In this document: positions 1 through 5,977 of the stretch, one piece after another
Position numbering within the stretch: the stretch's first letter is position 1
How the letters are laid out: each line of letters opens with the position of its first letter
The notes under the pieces: model-generated
Told to the model about the DNA's origin: nothing
Seen by the model: the letters and a program-made list of their open reading frames with translations, nothing else
Database searches by the model: none
Assembly (NCBI GenBank): GCA_945981915.1
Contig: CAMFRJ010000070.1
Coordinates: forward strand, 1-6,705
DNA: 6,705 bases
Direction of reading: 5' to 3'
Origin: an uncultured Erysipelotrichaceae bacterium
Lineage (GTDB): Bacteria > Bacillota_I > Bacilli_A > Erysipelotrichales > Coprobacillaceae
Made by a program: the position numbers and the translations under genes

Positions 1-36
1 AAATGTTACAATAATAATAAAATATTATCAAAAGTG

Positions 37-65
37 TTGAAAAAATATTATATTTAAACTATACT
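37..65 (+). promoter_or_regulatory. Sigma-A-type promoter of the carAB operon
   Basis: A TTGAAA -35 box (37-42) and a TATACT -10 box (60-65) are separated by exactly 17 bases. The region before the -35 box is almost pure A/T (about 8-33) and could act as an UP element. A start site about seven bases after the -10 box, near 72, would put the leader-peptide ATG at 94 some 22 bases into the transcript and the carA ATG about 147 bases in. The boxes are read directly from the sequence; activity and the exact start site are inferred. Confidence 0.8.
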
Positions 66-80
66 AAACAAGAATAGAAA

Positions 81-149
81 GGAATGAGGAAATATGCAAA
101 AACAAATCATGAAACAATTTCATATAACGTTTGATGAAAAATCCTCATT
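81..149 (+). promoter_or_regulatory. Possible long-range pairing that hides the leader-peptide ribosome binding site
   Basis: AATGAGGA (83-90), which contains the GAGGA Shine-Dalgarno element of the leader ORF, is perfectly complementary to TCCTCATT (142-149) inside the same ORF. Two G-U pairs (81-82 with 150-151) could extend the helix. A smaller hairpin fits within its loop: ATGAAA (109-114) with TTTCAT (118-123) around CAA. The helix overlaps the 134-154 hairpin by two bases and would involve that hairpin's loop, so the two are either alternatives or a pseudoknot. The complementarity is seen directly; any role in limiting leader translation is inference. Confidence 0.35.
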
Positions 150-171
150 TTCATATTTTTTTCGTTTCTAA
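94..171 (+). CDS. Leader peptide of the carAB attenuator (25 aa)
   Basis: This short ORF opens with ATG at 94 and ends with TAA at 169-171. It is preceded by purine-rich Shine-Dalgarno material: AAAGGA (78-83) at 10-base spacing and GAGGA (86-90) at 3-base spacing. The product is basic at its N-terminus (MQKQIMKQF) and aromatic at its C-terminus (FSYFFRF, residues 19-25), because the final codons lie in a U-rich tract (15 T in the 21 bases of 148-168). The stop codon overlaps the first bases of the terminator stem at 170-179, so a ribosome at the end of the ORF would cover that stem arm. The ORF lies wholly between the predicted carAB transcription start and carA. I infer that its translation, rather than its product, matters, as for the pyrBI leader of enterobacteria. 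A nascent-chain arrest role is an alternative. I do not recognise the peptide itself, and expression is unproven. Confidence 0.6.
   Translation: MQKQIMKQFHITFDEKSSFSYFFRF
134..162 (+). promoter_or_regulatory. Candidate RNA polymerase pause hairpin plus U tract in the carAB leader
   Basis: ATGAAAA (134-140) pairs with TTTTCAT (148-154) around a seven-base loop, and a run of seven T (156-162) follows almost at once. In the E. coli pyrBI leader, a pause hairpin followed by a U-rich stretch makes elongation sensitive to UTP shortly before the attenuator. The order and spacing here are the same, with the terminator stem opening at 170. The stem has only one G-C and one C-G pair, so it is weak and is better read as a pause signal than as a terminator. 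Confidence 0.45.
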
Positions 172-200
172 ACATATCATTTTTATTGATATGTTTTTTT
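170..200 (+). terminator. Intrinsic terminator (attenuator) upstream of carA
   Basis: AAACATATCA (170-179) and TGATATGTTT (187-196) form a perfect ten-base-pair stem around a seven-base loop. The T run continues through 200 (T at 194-200, the first three inside the stem). The structure lies between the promoter and the carA ribosome binding site at 205-210, with no gene end nearby other than the leader ORF. It would therefore stop transcription before carA unless prevented from folding. The stem is A/T-rich with two G-C pairs, so termination is probably partial, as suits an attenuator. No strong antiterminator partner for the 5' arm is visible in the leader, which favours ribosome masking over RNA refolding. 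Confidence 0.7.
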
Positions 201-204
201 ATAA

Positions 205-210
205 AGGAGG
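205..210 (+). promoter_or_regulatory. carA ribosome binding site
   Basis: AGGAGG lies eight bases before the ATG at 219 and fixes that codon as the carA start. An in-frame TTG at 186 lies within the terminator hairpin and has no comparable binding site, so it is not used here. Confidence 0.9.
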
Positions 211-218
211 AAAATGAC

Positions 219-1289
219 ATGAAAGGCTATTTAATATTAGAAGATGGTAGTGTATTTGAAGGAGAAAGTGTTGGTGCAACAAAAGAAGTCATCAGTGAAT
301 TTGTTTTTAATACATCAATGACAGGATATTTAGAAGTCTTAACTGATCCTTCCTATGCAGGACAATCTGTTGTCATGACTTATCCTTTAATAGGAAACTA
401 TGGGGTTTGTTTAGATGATCAAGAATCATATAAACCACATGTTGAAGGATTTGTTGTGAACGAATTGTGTAGAAAAGGTAGTAATTTTAGAAAAAATATT
501 GAATTAAAAGATTATTTGATTGATCATGATATTCCATGTCTTCAAGGAATTGATACAAGAAATTTAACGAAGATCATTAGAAATAAGGGATGCATGAATG
601 GAATGATCACAACTCACCATTATGATGATCTCGTTGATATTATAAAAAAAATTAAAGAATTTAAAGTCACAGGTGTTGTTGAACAAACAACATGTCAAGA
701 ACCATATACTTTAGGACAAGGAGAAAAAAGAGTTGCTTTAGTGGATTTTGGAGCGAAAACAAATATCGCAAGATGTTTGGTTAAAAGAGGAATGCAAGTG
801 ACAGTTTATCCAGCTTCAACAAAAGCTGCTGAGATCATTGAAGGAAATTACGATGGTGTAATGCTTTCTAATGGTCCTGGAGATCCAAGTGAAAATGTAG
901 AAATCATTGCAGAAGTCAAAAAATTAGCTAATAGTGAGCTACCTATTTTTGCTATCTGTCTTGGGCATCAATTGATGGCATTGGCTCATGGTTTCCAAAC
1001 AAGAAAACTTAAATACGGGCATCATGGGGCTAATCATCCAGTGAAAAATTTAGATACAGGTAGAGTCTATATCTCAACACAAAATCATAATTATGTTATT
1101 TGTGAAGATTCAATTGATCCTCAAGTTGCAAGACCGTGGTTTATTAATGTTAATGATAAGACTATTGAAGGCGTTGAATATTTCCACAAAAATATAAAAA
1201 CAGTCCAATTCCATCCAGAAGCATGTGCTGGACCTTTGGATACAGATGCATTGTTTAATGAGTTTGAAAAGATGATGGAGGTAAAATAA
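219..1289 (+). CDS. carA: Carbamoyl-phosphate synthase, small (glutaminase) subunit
   Basis: CarA (PyrAA in Bacillus terms) hydrolyses glutamine and passes the ammonia to CarB, which makes carbamoyl phosphate for pyrimidine and arginine synthesis in the cytoplasm. The 356-residue protein, starting MKGYLILEDG, has the usual family length. Residues 1 to about 150 are the CPSase small-chain N-terminal domain (FNTSMTGYLEVLTDPSYAGQ, 30-49; GIDTRNLTKIIR, 110-121). Residues 171-353 are the class I glutamine amidotransferase domain, with LSNGPGDP (216-223), the nucleophile elbow AICLGHQ with catalytic Cys247, and FHPEA with His332 and Glu334 completing the triad. The motif after the triad reads CAGP where many homologues have a Ser/Ala-Pro-Gly-Pro form, a minor variant. 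All catalytic residues are present. The start is set by AGGAGG at 205-210. The stop is one base from the carB start, so the two are co-transcribed and probably translationally coupled. Expression is likely controlled by the leader attenuator. Confidence 0.98.
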   Translation: MKGYLILEDGSVFEGESVGATKEVISEFVFNTSMTGYLEVLTDPSYAGQSVVMTYPLIGNYGVCLDDQESYKPHVEGFVVNELCRKGSNFRKNIELKDYLIDHDIPCLQGIDTRNLTKIIRNKGCMNGMITTHHYDDLVDIIKKIKEFKVTGVVEQTTCQEPYTLGQGEKRVALVDFGAKTNIARCLVKRGMQVTVYPASTKAAEIIEGNYDGVMLSNGPGDPSENVEIIAEVKKLANSELPIFAICLGHQLMALAHGFQTRKLKYGHHGANHPVKNLDTGRVYISTQNHNYVICEDSIDPQVARPWFINVNDKTIEGVEYFHKNIKTVQFHPEACAGPLDTDALFNEFEKMMEVK

Positions 1290-1290
1290 A

Positions 1291-4200
1291 ATGGCAAAAG
1301 ATCTCAGTATAAAAAAAGTATTAGTTATTGGTTCTGGACCTATCATCATTGGGCAGGCAGCGGAATTTGATTATGCAGGAACACAAGCATGTCGTGCTTT
1401 GAAAGAAGAAGGGATTGAAGTTGTATTGATCAATTCAAATCCTGCGACAATTATGACAGATAAAGATATTGCTGATAAGGTTTATATCGAACCATTAACT
1501 GTTCCAGTTGTCAAACACTTGATTGAAAAAGAACAGCCAGATAGTATTTTACCAACATTAGGAGGTCAAAATGCTTTAAATATTGCAATGGCATTAGCTG
1601 ATGAAGGATTTTTAGAAAAACATCATGTTCGTACTATTGGAACTAGTACAGAAACAATAAAATTAGCAGAAGATAGATTGGAATTTAAAACATTAATGGA
1701 AAAAATTGGGGAACCATGTGCTGCTTCAATCGTTGTCAACCATGTTGATGATGCTTTGGATTTTGCTGCAAAAATTGGTTATCCAGTTGTTGTGAGACCT
1801 GCTTACACATTAGGTGGAACAGGTGGTGGAATCGCATATAATGAAGAAGAATTACATGATATTTGTTCAAACGGATTACGTTTATCACGTGTTAGTCAAT
1901 GTTTAATTGAAAGATGTATTGCAGGATGGAAAGAAATTGAATATGAAGTGATGAGAGATAGTGCAGGTAACTGTATTACAGTATGTAATATGGAAAACAT
2001 GGATCCGGTGGGTGTTCATACGGGTGATAGTATTGTTGTGGCACCATCGCAAACATTATCTGATAAAGAATATCAGATGTTAAGATCATCAGCATTGAAT
2101 ATTATTACGGCTTTAAAGATTGAAGGAGGGTGTAATGTTCAATATGCTTTAAATCCTCATAGTTTTGAATATTGTGTTATTGAAGTCAACCCTCGTGTAT
2201 CACGTTCATCAGCTTTGGCTTCTAAAGTAACAGGATATCCAATTGCAAAATTAGCAGCCAAAATTGCGTTAGGATACACATTAGATGAAATTAAGAATGC
2301 AGTGACAGGAAAAACATATGCATCTTATGAGCCAACATTAGATTATGTTGTCTGTAAAATCCCTAAATGGCCATTTGATAAATTTGTCGGTGCTTCTAGA
2401 AAATTAGGAACACAGATGAAAGCTACAGGTGAGGTTATGTCTATCTGTAATAATTTCGAAGGGGCGTTAATGAAAGCGTTACGTTCTCTTGAACAAAATG
2501 TTTATTACTTACATTTAGACGAATTATCCCCATTAGATCATGATCAATTAAAAGAAAAATTAAAAAATGTAGATGATCAAAGAGCCTTTGTCATTGCTGA
2601 ATCATTAAGAAAAGGAATTAGTGAAGAAGAAATTCATCATATTACAAAAATAGATCTATGGTTTATTGATAAAATTAAGGTCTTAGTGGAAATGGAAAAT
2701 AGATTAAGAAGTGAGCCACTTACTTTTGATTTATTAAAACAAGCCAAAAGATTACAATTCCCAGATAGAGTGATCGCACAGTTTGTTAACAAAACGGAAC
2801 AAGACATTCATCAAATGAGATTAGATCATGATATAAGAGCGGCTTATAAAGTTGTTGATACATGTGCAGCTGAATTTGACGCAAAAACACCATATTATTA
2901 TTCTATTCAAGGAGGAGTCAATGAAGTTGAACCTCAAAAAGATAAGAAAAAGATCATGGTATTAGGTTCAGGACCAATTCGAATTGGTCAAGGAATTGAA
3001 TTTGATTATTGTTCAGTACATTGTGTCTGGGCTTTAAAAGAAGCAGGGTATGATACGATTATCGTGAATAATAATCCCGAAACAGTATCTACTGACTTTG
3101 ATATTGCTGATAGATTGTATTTTGAACCATTAACACCTGAAGATGTGGAAAGCATAGTTGATATCGAAAAACCTGATGGAGCAATTGTTCAATTTGGTGG
3201 ACAAACAGCTATTAAGCTTACACAAGCTTTAACAGATATGGGTGTAAAAATCTTAGGAACAGATGCAGATGATGTAGATGCTGCAGAGGATAGAGAAAGA
3301 TTTGATGAAATTCTTGAAAAATGTCAAATCGATAGACCAAAAGGATCGACTGTTTTTACAACCGAAGAAGCAATTCAAGTGGCGAATCAATTAGGATATC
3401 CGGTCTTGGTCAGACCTTCATATGTATTAGGTGGGGCAGGAATGGAAATTGCCTTAAATGATGGAGATATCAAGAAGTTCATGAAAATTATCAATAGACA
3501 ATATCAAGAACATCCTATCTTGATAGATAAATATTTATCTGGTAAGGAAGTCGAAGTTGATGCTGTATGTGATAAAAATGGTATTTTAATTCCAGGTATT
3601 ATGGAACATGTTGAACGTGCAGGGGTTCATTCAGGAGATAGTATTTCTGTTTATCCTCCACAAAAAATCAAACCAGAAATTAAAGAAATTATTGTTGATT
3701 ATACAAAGAGACTGGCGAAAGCACTACATGTTATCGGATTAATTAATATTCAATTTATTGTTTATGAAGATCATGTTTATGTTATTGAAGTCAATCCAAG
3801 ATCATCAAGAACAATACCATATATTTCAAAAGTTACAGATATTCCTATTGTTGCTGTTGCAACAAAAGTTATTATGGGACAGTCTATTAAGGAACAAGGA
3901 TATGAATATGGGTTAGCTCCAGAAAAAGAAACAGTCGCTGTGAAGATGCCTGTTTTCTCATTTGAAAAGATTACAGGTGCAGAAATTTCATTAGGACCTG
4001 AAATGAAATCAACAGGTGAAGTGTTAGGTATTTCTAAAAGTCTTGATGAAGCGATGTATAAAGCCTTTATGGGTACAGGTATTCAATTACCTAAGAAAAA
4101 GAATATTATTTGTACAATTAAGGACAGTTCTAAAGAAGAGTTCTTACCGATTGCAAAACAGTATTATATGTATGGATATGATATTTATGCAACTGAAGGA

Positions 4201-4488
4201 ACATATAAATTCTTATTAGAACATGATATTCCAGCTCATTTTGTTAATCGTATCAATGCAAAATCAAATACTTTGTTTGATTTGATGTTAACAGATACAG
4301 TTGATTTGGTTATTGATATACCTACAAGAAATGATAACTTAAAAGATGGTTTCTTAATTAGAAGATTTGCTGTAGAAGCAGGCATTCCGATCTATACATC
4401 ATTAGATACTGCAAAGGCACTGATTGATTCTTTAGAGAGAAGAAAAAAAGGTGCTACATCATTGATTGATATTACGAAATTAAAGTAA
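1291..4488 (+). CDS. carB: Carbamoyl-phosphate synthase, large subunit
   Basis: CarB (PyrAB) uses two ATP, bicarbonate and CarA-derived ammonia to form carbamoyl phosphate. Its 1065 residues match the normal full length. The two homologous halves are clear. The carboxyphosphate half opens with GSGPIIIGQAAEFDYAGTQA (about 15-34) and has its metal/ATP-binding EVNPRVSRSS at 298-307. The carbamate-phosphorylating half opens with GSGPIRIGQGIEFDY (about 559) and has EVNPRSSRT from 833. The oligomerisation segment lies between them (about 400-550). From about 935 to the C-terminus is the MGS-like allosteric domain; ATEGT (967-971) carries the two Thr positions that line the effector phosphate pocket in E. 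coli CarB, and DGFLIRRFAVEAGIPIYTSLDTA follows near the end. Effectors such as UMP, PRPP or ornithine are known for the family, but which apply here cannot be read from sequence. A GGAGG site (1277-1281) inside the end of carA sits nine bases before the ATG. No frameshift or missing key residue was seen. Confidence 0.98.
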   Translation: MAKDLSIKKVLVIGSGPIIIGQAAEFDYAGTQACRALKEEGIEVVLINSNPATIMTDKDIADKVYIEPLTVPVVKHLIEKEQPDSILPTLGGQNALNIAMALADEGFLEKHHVRTIGTSTETIKLAEDRLEFKTLMEKIGEPCAASIVVNHVDDALDFAAKIGYPVVVRPAYTLGGTGGGIAYNEEELHDICSNGLRLSRVSQCLIERCIAGWKEIEYEVMRDSAGNCITVCNMENMDPVGVHTGDSIVVAPSQTLSDKEYQMLRSSALNIITALKIEGGCNVQYALNPHSFEYCVIEVNPRVSRSSALASKVTGYPIAKLAAKIALGYTLDEIKNAVTGKTYASYEPTLDYVVCKIPKWPFDKFVGASRKLGTQMKATGEVMSICNNFEGALMKALRSLEQNVYYLHLDELSPLDHDQLKEKLKNVDDQRAFVIAESLRKGISEEEIHHITKIDLWFIDKIKVLVEMENRLRSEPLTFDLLKQAKRLQFPDRVIAQFVNKTEQDIHQMRLDHDIRAAYKVVDTCAAEFDAKTPYYYSIQGGVNEVEPQKDKKKIMVLGSGPIRIGQGIEFDYCSVHCVWALKEAGYDTIIVNNNPETVSTDFDIADRLYFEPLTPEDVESIVDIEKPDGAIVQFGGQTAIKLTQALTDMGVKILGTDADDVDAAEDRERFDEILEKCQIDRPKGSTVFTTEEAIQVANQLGYPVLVRPSYVLGGAGMEIALNDGDIKKFMKIINRQYQEHPILIDKYLSGKEVEVDAVCDKNGILIPGIMEHVERAGVHSGDSISVYPPQKIKPEIKEIIVDYTKRLAKALHVIGLINIQFIVYEDHVYVIEVNPRSSRTIPYISKVTDIPIVAVATKVIMGQSIKEQGYEYGLAPEKETVAVKMPVFSFEKITGAEISLGPEMKSTGEVLGISKSLDEAMYKAFMGTGIQLPKKKNIICTIKDSSKEEFLPIAKQYYMYGYDIYATEGTYKFLLEHDIPAHFVNRINAKSNTLFDLMLTDTVDLVIDIPTRNDNLKDGFLIRRFAVEAGIPIYTSLDTAKALIDSLERRKKGATSLIDITKLK

Positions 4489-4495
4489 ATGAAGG

Positions 4496-4533
4496 ACAGT
4501 AGAGAAAGCAAAAACTTTCTTTACTGTTTTTTT
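4496..4533 (+). terminator. Intrinsic terminator of the carAB operon
   Basis: The arms 4496-4508 (ACAGTAGAGAAAG) and 4515-4527 (CTTTCTTTACTGT) pair over 13 positions with a single G-U wobble, around the six-base loop CAAAAA. A run of seven T (4527-4533) follows. It starts eight bases after the carB stop codon and separates the operon from the regulator gene downstream. Confidence 0.93.
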
Positions 4534-4541
4534 ATAAAGTC

Positions 4542-4547
4542 TTGACA
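4542..4547 (+). promoter_or_regulatory. Consensus -35 box of the presumed tetR-methyltransferase promoter
   Basis: TTGACA is a perfect -35 hexamer, placed directly before the palindrome at 4549-4564. A matching -10 box is not clear. At 17-base spacing the hexamer is TAAAAA (4565-4570), which would start transcription near 4577, after the AGGAG ribosome binding site. Candidates at shorter spacing (TTTACT at 12, TACTAA at 14) are non-optimal. A promoter around here is needed because a terminator lies upstream, but the -10 box and start site remain unassigned. Confidence 0.45.
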
Positions 4548-4548
4548 G

Positions 4549-4564
4549 GTAAACATATGTTTAC
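4549..4564. promoter_or_regulatory. Perfect 16-bp palindrome, likely TetR-family operator
   Basis: GTAAACATATGTTTAC is identical to its reverse complement across all 16 positions. It begins two bases after the TTGACA box and ends 17 bases before the ATG of the TetR-family gene at 4582. TetR-family dimers typically bind inverted repeats of this size that overlap their own promoter, and a repressor bound here would block transcription of both downstream genes. The symmetry is observed; binding by the neighbouring regulator is inferred from position and family. Confidence 0.75.
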
Positions 4565-4581
4565 TAAAAAAGGAGAAATAA

Positions 4582-5199
4582 ATGAATAATACGAAAGAGA
4601 AAATTTTAATAGCGGCACTGCATCTGTTTGCTAGAGATGGTTATGAAGCAGTTTCAGTCAGTGATATTGCTAAGCAATTAGCTATCACAAAAGGGGCACT
4701 CTATAAGCATTATCAAAACAAGCAAGATATTTTTGATAGTATTGTGAAAAGAATGTATGAGATTGATGAACAAAGATCTTTGCAATATCATGTTCCAGAA
4801 TTAAAATATGAAGATGATCCGAGTATTTATAAAGAAGTATCTTTAGATCATCTAAAGAATTTTACATTGGCACAATTTTTATTTTGGTTAGATGATGAAT
4901 TTGCATCAGCTTTTCGAAAAATGTTAGTGTTAGAACAATATCGTAATAAAGAAATGGCAGAGCTTTATCATCAATGTATTGTATCAGGGCCGGTTGATTA
5001 TTTAAAAGATATTTTTCAAGAGATGATGCATCATCGTATCTTAAAAAAAGATGATCCTCAACAACTTGCTATTGAATTTTATGCACCGTTCTATTTACTT
5101 ATCAATATGAATGATTTATCAGGAGATAAAGAGAAATATTTAAAACTGCTTCAGAACTATATGGATTTATTTGTTCAACGTCATTCAATTGAATCATAA
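4582..5199 (+). CDS. TetR/AcrR-family transcriptional regulator
   Basis: This 205-residue protein has the length and architecture of a TetR-family one-component repressor. Its N-terminal DNA-binding domain (about 5-52) reads TKEKILIAALHLFARDGYEA, then a helix-turn-helix SVSDIAKQLAITKGALYKHY (25-44) and the usual KQDIFDSIV helix. The remainder is a divergent, helical ligand-binding and dimerisation domain. Nothing in it identifies the ligand. The start is supported by AGGAG (4571-4575) about six bases upstream and by the normal position of the first helix. It lies downstream of a perfect palindrome (4549-4564) and 34 bases before a methyltransferase gene with its own ribosome binding site, so it probably represses itself and that gene. 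The family call is firm; the regulated signal is unknown. Confidence 0.95.
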   Translation: MNNTKEKILIAALHLFARDGYEAVSVSDIAKQLAITKGALYKHYQNKQDIFDSIVKRMYEIDEQRSLQYHVPELKYEDDPSIYKEVSLDHLKNFTLAQFLFWLDDEFASAFRKMLVLEQYRNKEMAELYHQCIVSGPVDYLKDIFQEMMHHRILKKDDPQQLAIEFYAPFYLLINMNDLSGDKEKYLKLLQNYMDLFVQRHSIES

Positions 5200-5233
5200 T
5201 CAACAGATATATTTATAAAAAGGAGAAAAGAAA

Positions 5234-5950
5234 ATGAACTATAACAAAAGTAGAAAATATAATGATCCTGCTTTGCAGGCAAAAATGATGGGACCTAACC
5301 CCATTAAATTAGAAGAAGAATTGTTGATGAATCAGGATATTCCAAAAGGAAGTATTGTTTGTGATTTAGGAAGTGGTCAAGGATTAACGAGTGTTTTTTT
5401 AGCAAAAGAATATGGTGCAGTTGTCTATGCAACTGATTTATGGAGTGATCCTCAAGAAAATCAAAAATTTTTTGACCAAATGAAAATAGAAAGAAAGCAA
5501 ATCATACCAGTTCAAGGTGATGCAACACAATTACCTTATGAAAAGGAATTTTTTGACGCTATTGTTAGTGTTGATTCATATAATTATTTTGGAAGAGATC
5601 CTCATTATTTAGATGATCATCTATTACCATATGTAAAAAAAGGAGGTTATGTTTATATCGCTATTCCAGGGATGAAAAAAGACTGTCATGATCATTTACC
5701 ATCTGAACTTTTATTATCTTGGACACCAGAACAACTTGACTATATGCATGATATAGCTTATTGGTCAAAAATAATTAAGCAAAGCCAAGATGCAGAAGTA
5801 ATTTCTATCAAAGAAATGGAAAGTCATGACGAAGTATGGGCGGATTGGCTAAAACAGGAAAATGAATTTGCTATTGGTGATAGAAAAGCTATGGAAGCTG
5901 GTGGAGGACAGTATTTAAATTTTATTGCTATTGTTTTAAAAAAGAAATAA
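5234..5950 (+). CDS. Class I SAM-dependent methyltransferase, substrate unknown
   Basis: The 238-residue protein has a Rossmann-fold methyltransferase core of the Methyltransf_11/25 type. Motif I is VCDLGSGQG (42-50). The acidic residue ending strand 2 is Asp68 in YATDLW, expected to contact the SAM ribose. Motif II is QGDATQLPY (94-102), expected to contact the adenine. The strand-4 region is FDAIVSVDSYNYFG (107-120), followed by the KKGGYVYIAIPG post-motif (135-146). The N-terminal 35 residues (YNDPALQAKMMGPNPIKLEEEL) and the C-terminal EAGGGQYLNFIAIVLKKK, about 90 residues after the core, probably form the acceptor site. Small molecules or lipids are more likely acceptors than nucleic acids, but this is inference. 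There is no signal peptide or membrane segment, so it should be cytosolic. AGGAG (5221-5225) lies eight bases before the ATG. It is the second gene after the TetR-family regulator and is probably co-transcribed with it. Confidence 0.9.
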   Translation: MNYNKSRKYNDPALQAKMMGPNPIKLEEELLMNQDIPKGSIVCDLGSGQGLTSVFLAKEYGAVVYATDLWSDPQENQKFFDQMKIERKQIIPVQGDATQLPYEKEFFDAIVSVDSYNYFGRDPHYLDDHLLPYVKKGGYVYIAIPGMKKDCHDHLPSELLLSWTPEQLDYMHDIAYWSKIIKQSQDAEVISIKEMESHDEVWADWLKQENEFAIGDRKAMEAGGGQYLNFIAIVLKKK

Positions 5951-5977
5951 TAAATGAATAGCTATATGAAAGATTGA

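Noticed and set aside
84..134. Alternative 16-codon leader ORF starting at ATG 84
   Set aside because: The only Shine-Dalgarno-like bases lie directly against its start codon, and its stop at 132-134 is far from the terminator. The ORF at 94-171 has better spacing and ends at the hairpin.
186..218. Possible longer carA starting at TTG 186
   Set aside because: The TTG lies inside the terminator hairpin, has no ribosome binding site, and would add eleven residues not expected in the family. ATG 219 has AGGAGG at ideal spacing and begins with the conserved MKGYLILEDG.
66..218. PyrR binding loop or a known riboswitch or T-box in the carAB leader
   Set aside because: I looked for the PyrR-type conserved loop (a UCCAGAGAGGU-like element) and for T-box or other riboswitch cores and saw none. 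The leader of about 147 nt is largely taken up by the small ORF and two hairpins.
1110..1349. 79-codon open frame on the minus strand across the carA-carB junction
   Set aside because: It lies wholly antisense to two strongly conserved genes, has no ribosome binding site context, and resembles no family. It is a shadow of the coding frame.
5951..5977. Shared terminator between the methyltransferase and the convergent MATE gene
   Set aside because: Neither strand shows a hairpin with more than a few pairs next to a T run. ATAGCTAT near 5958-5965 and the TACA/TGTA repeat near 5979-5987 cannot form a real stem-loop.
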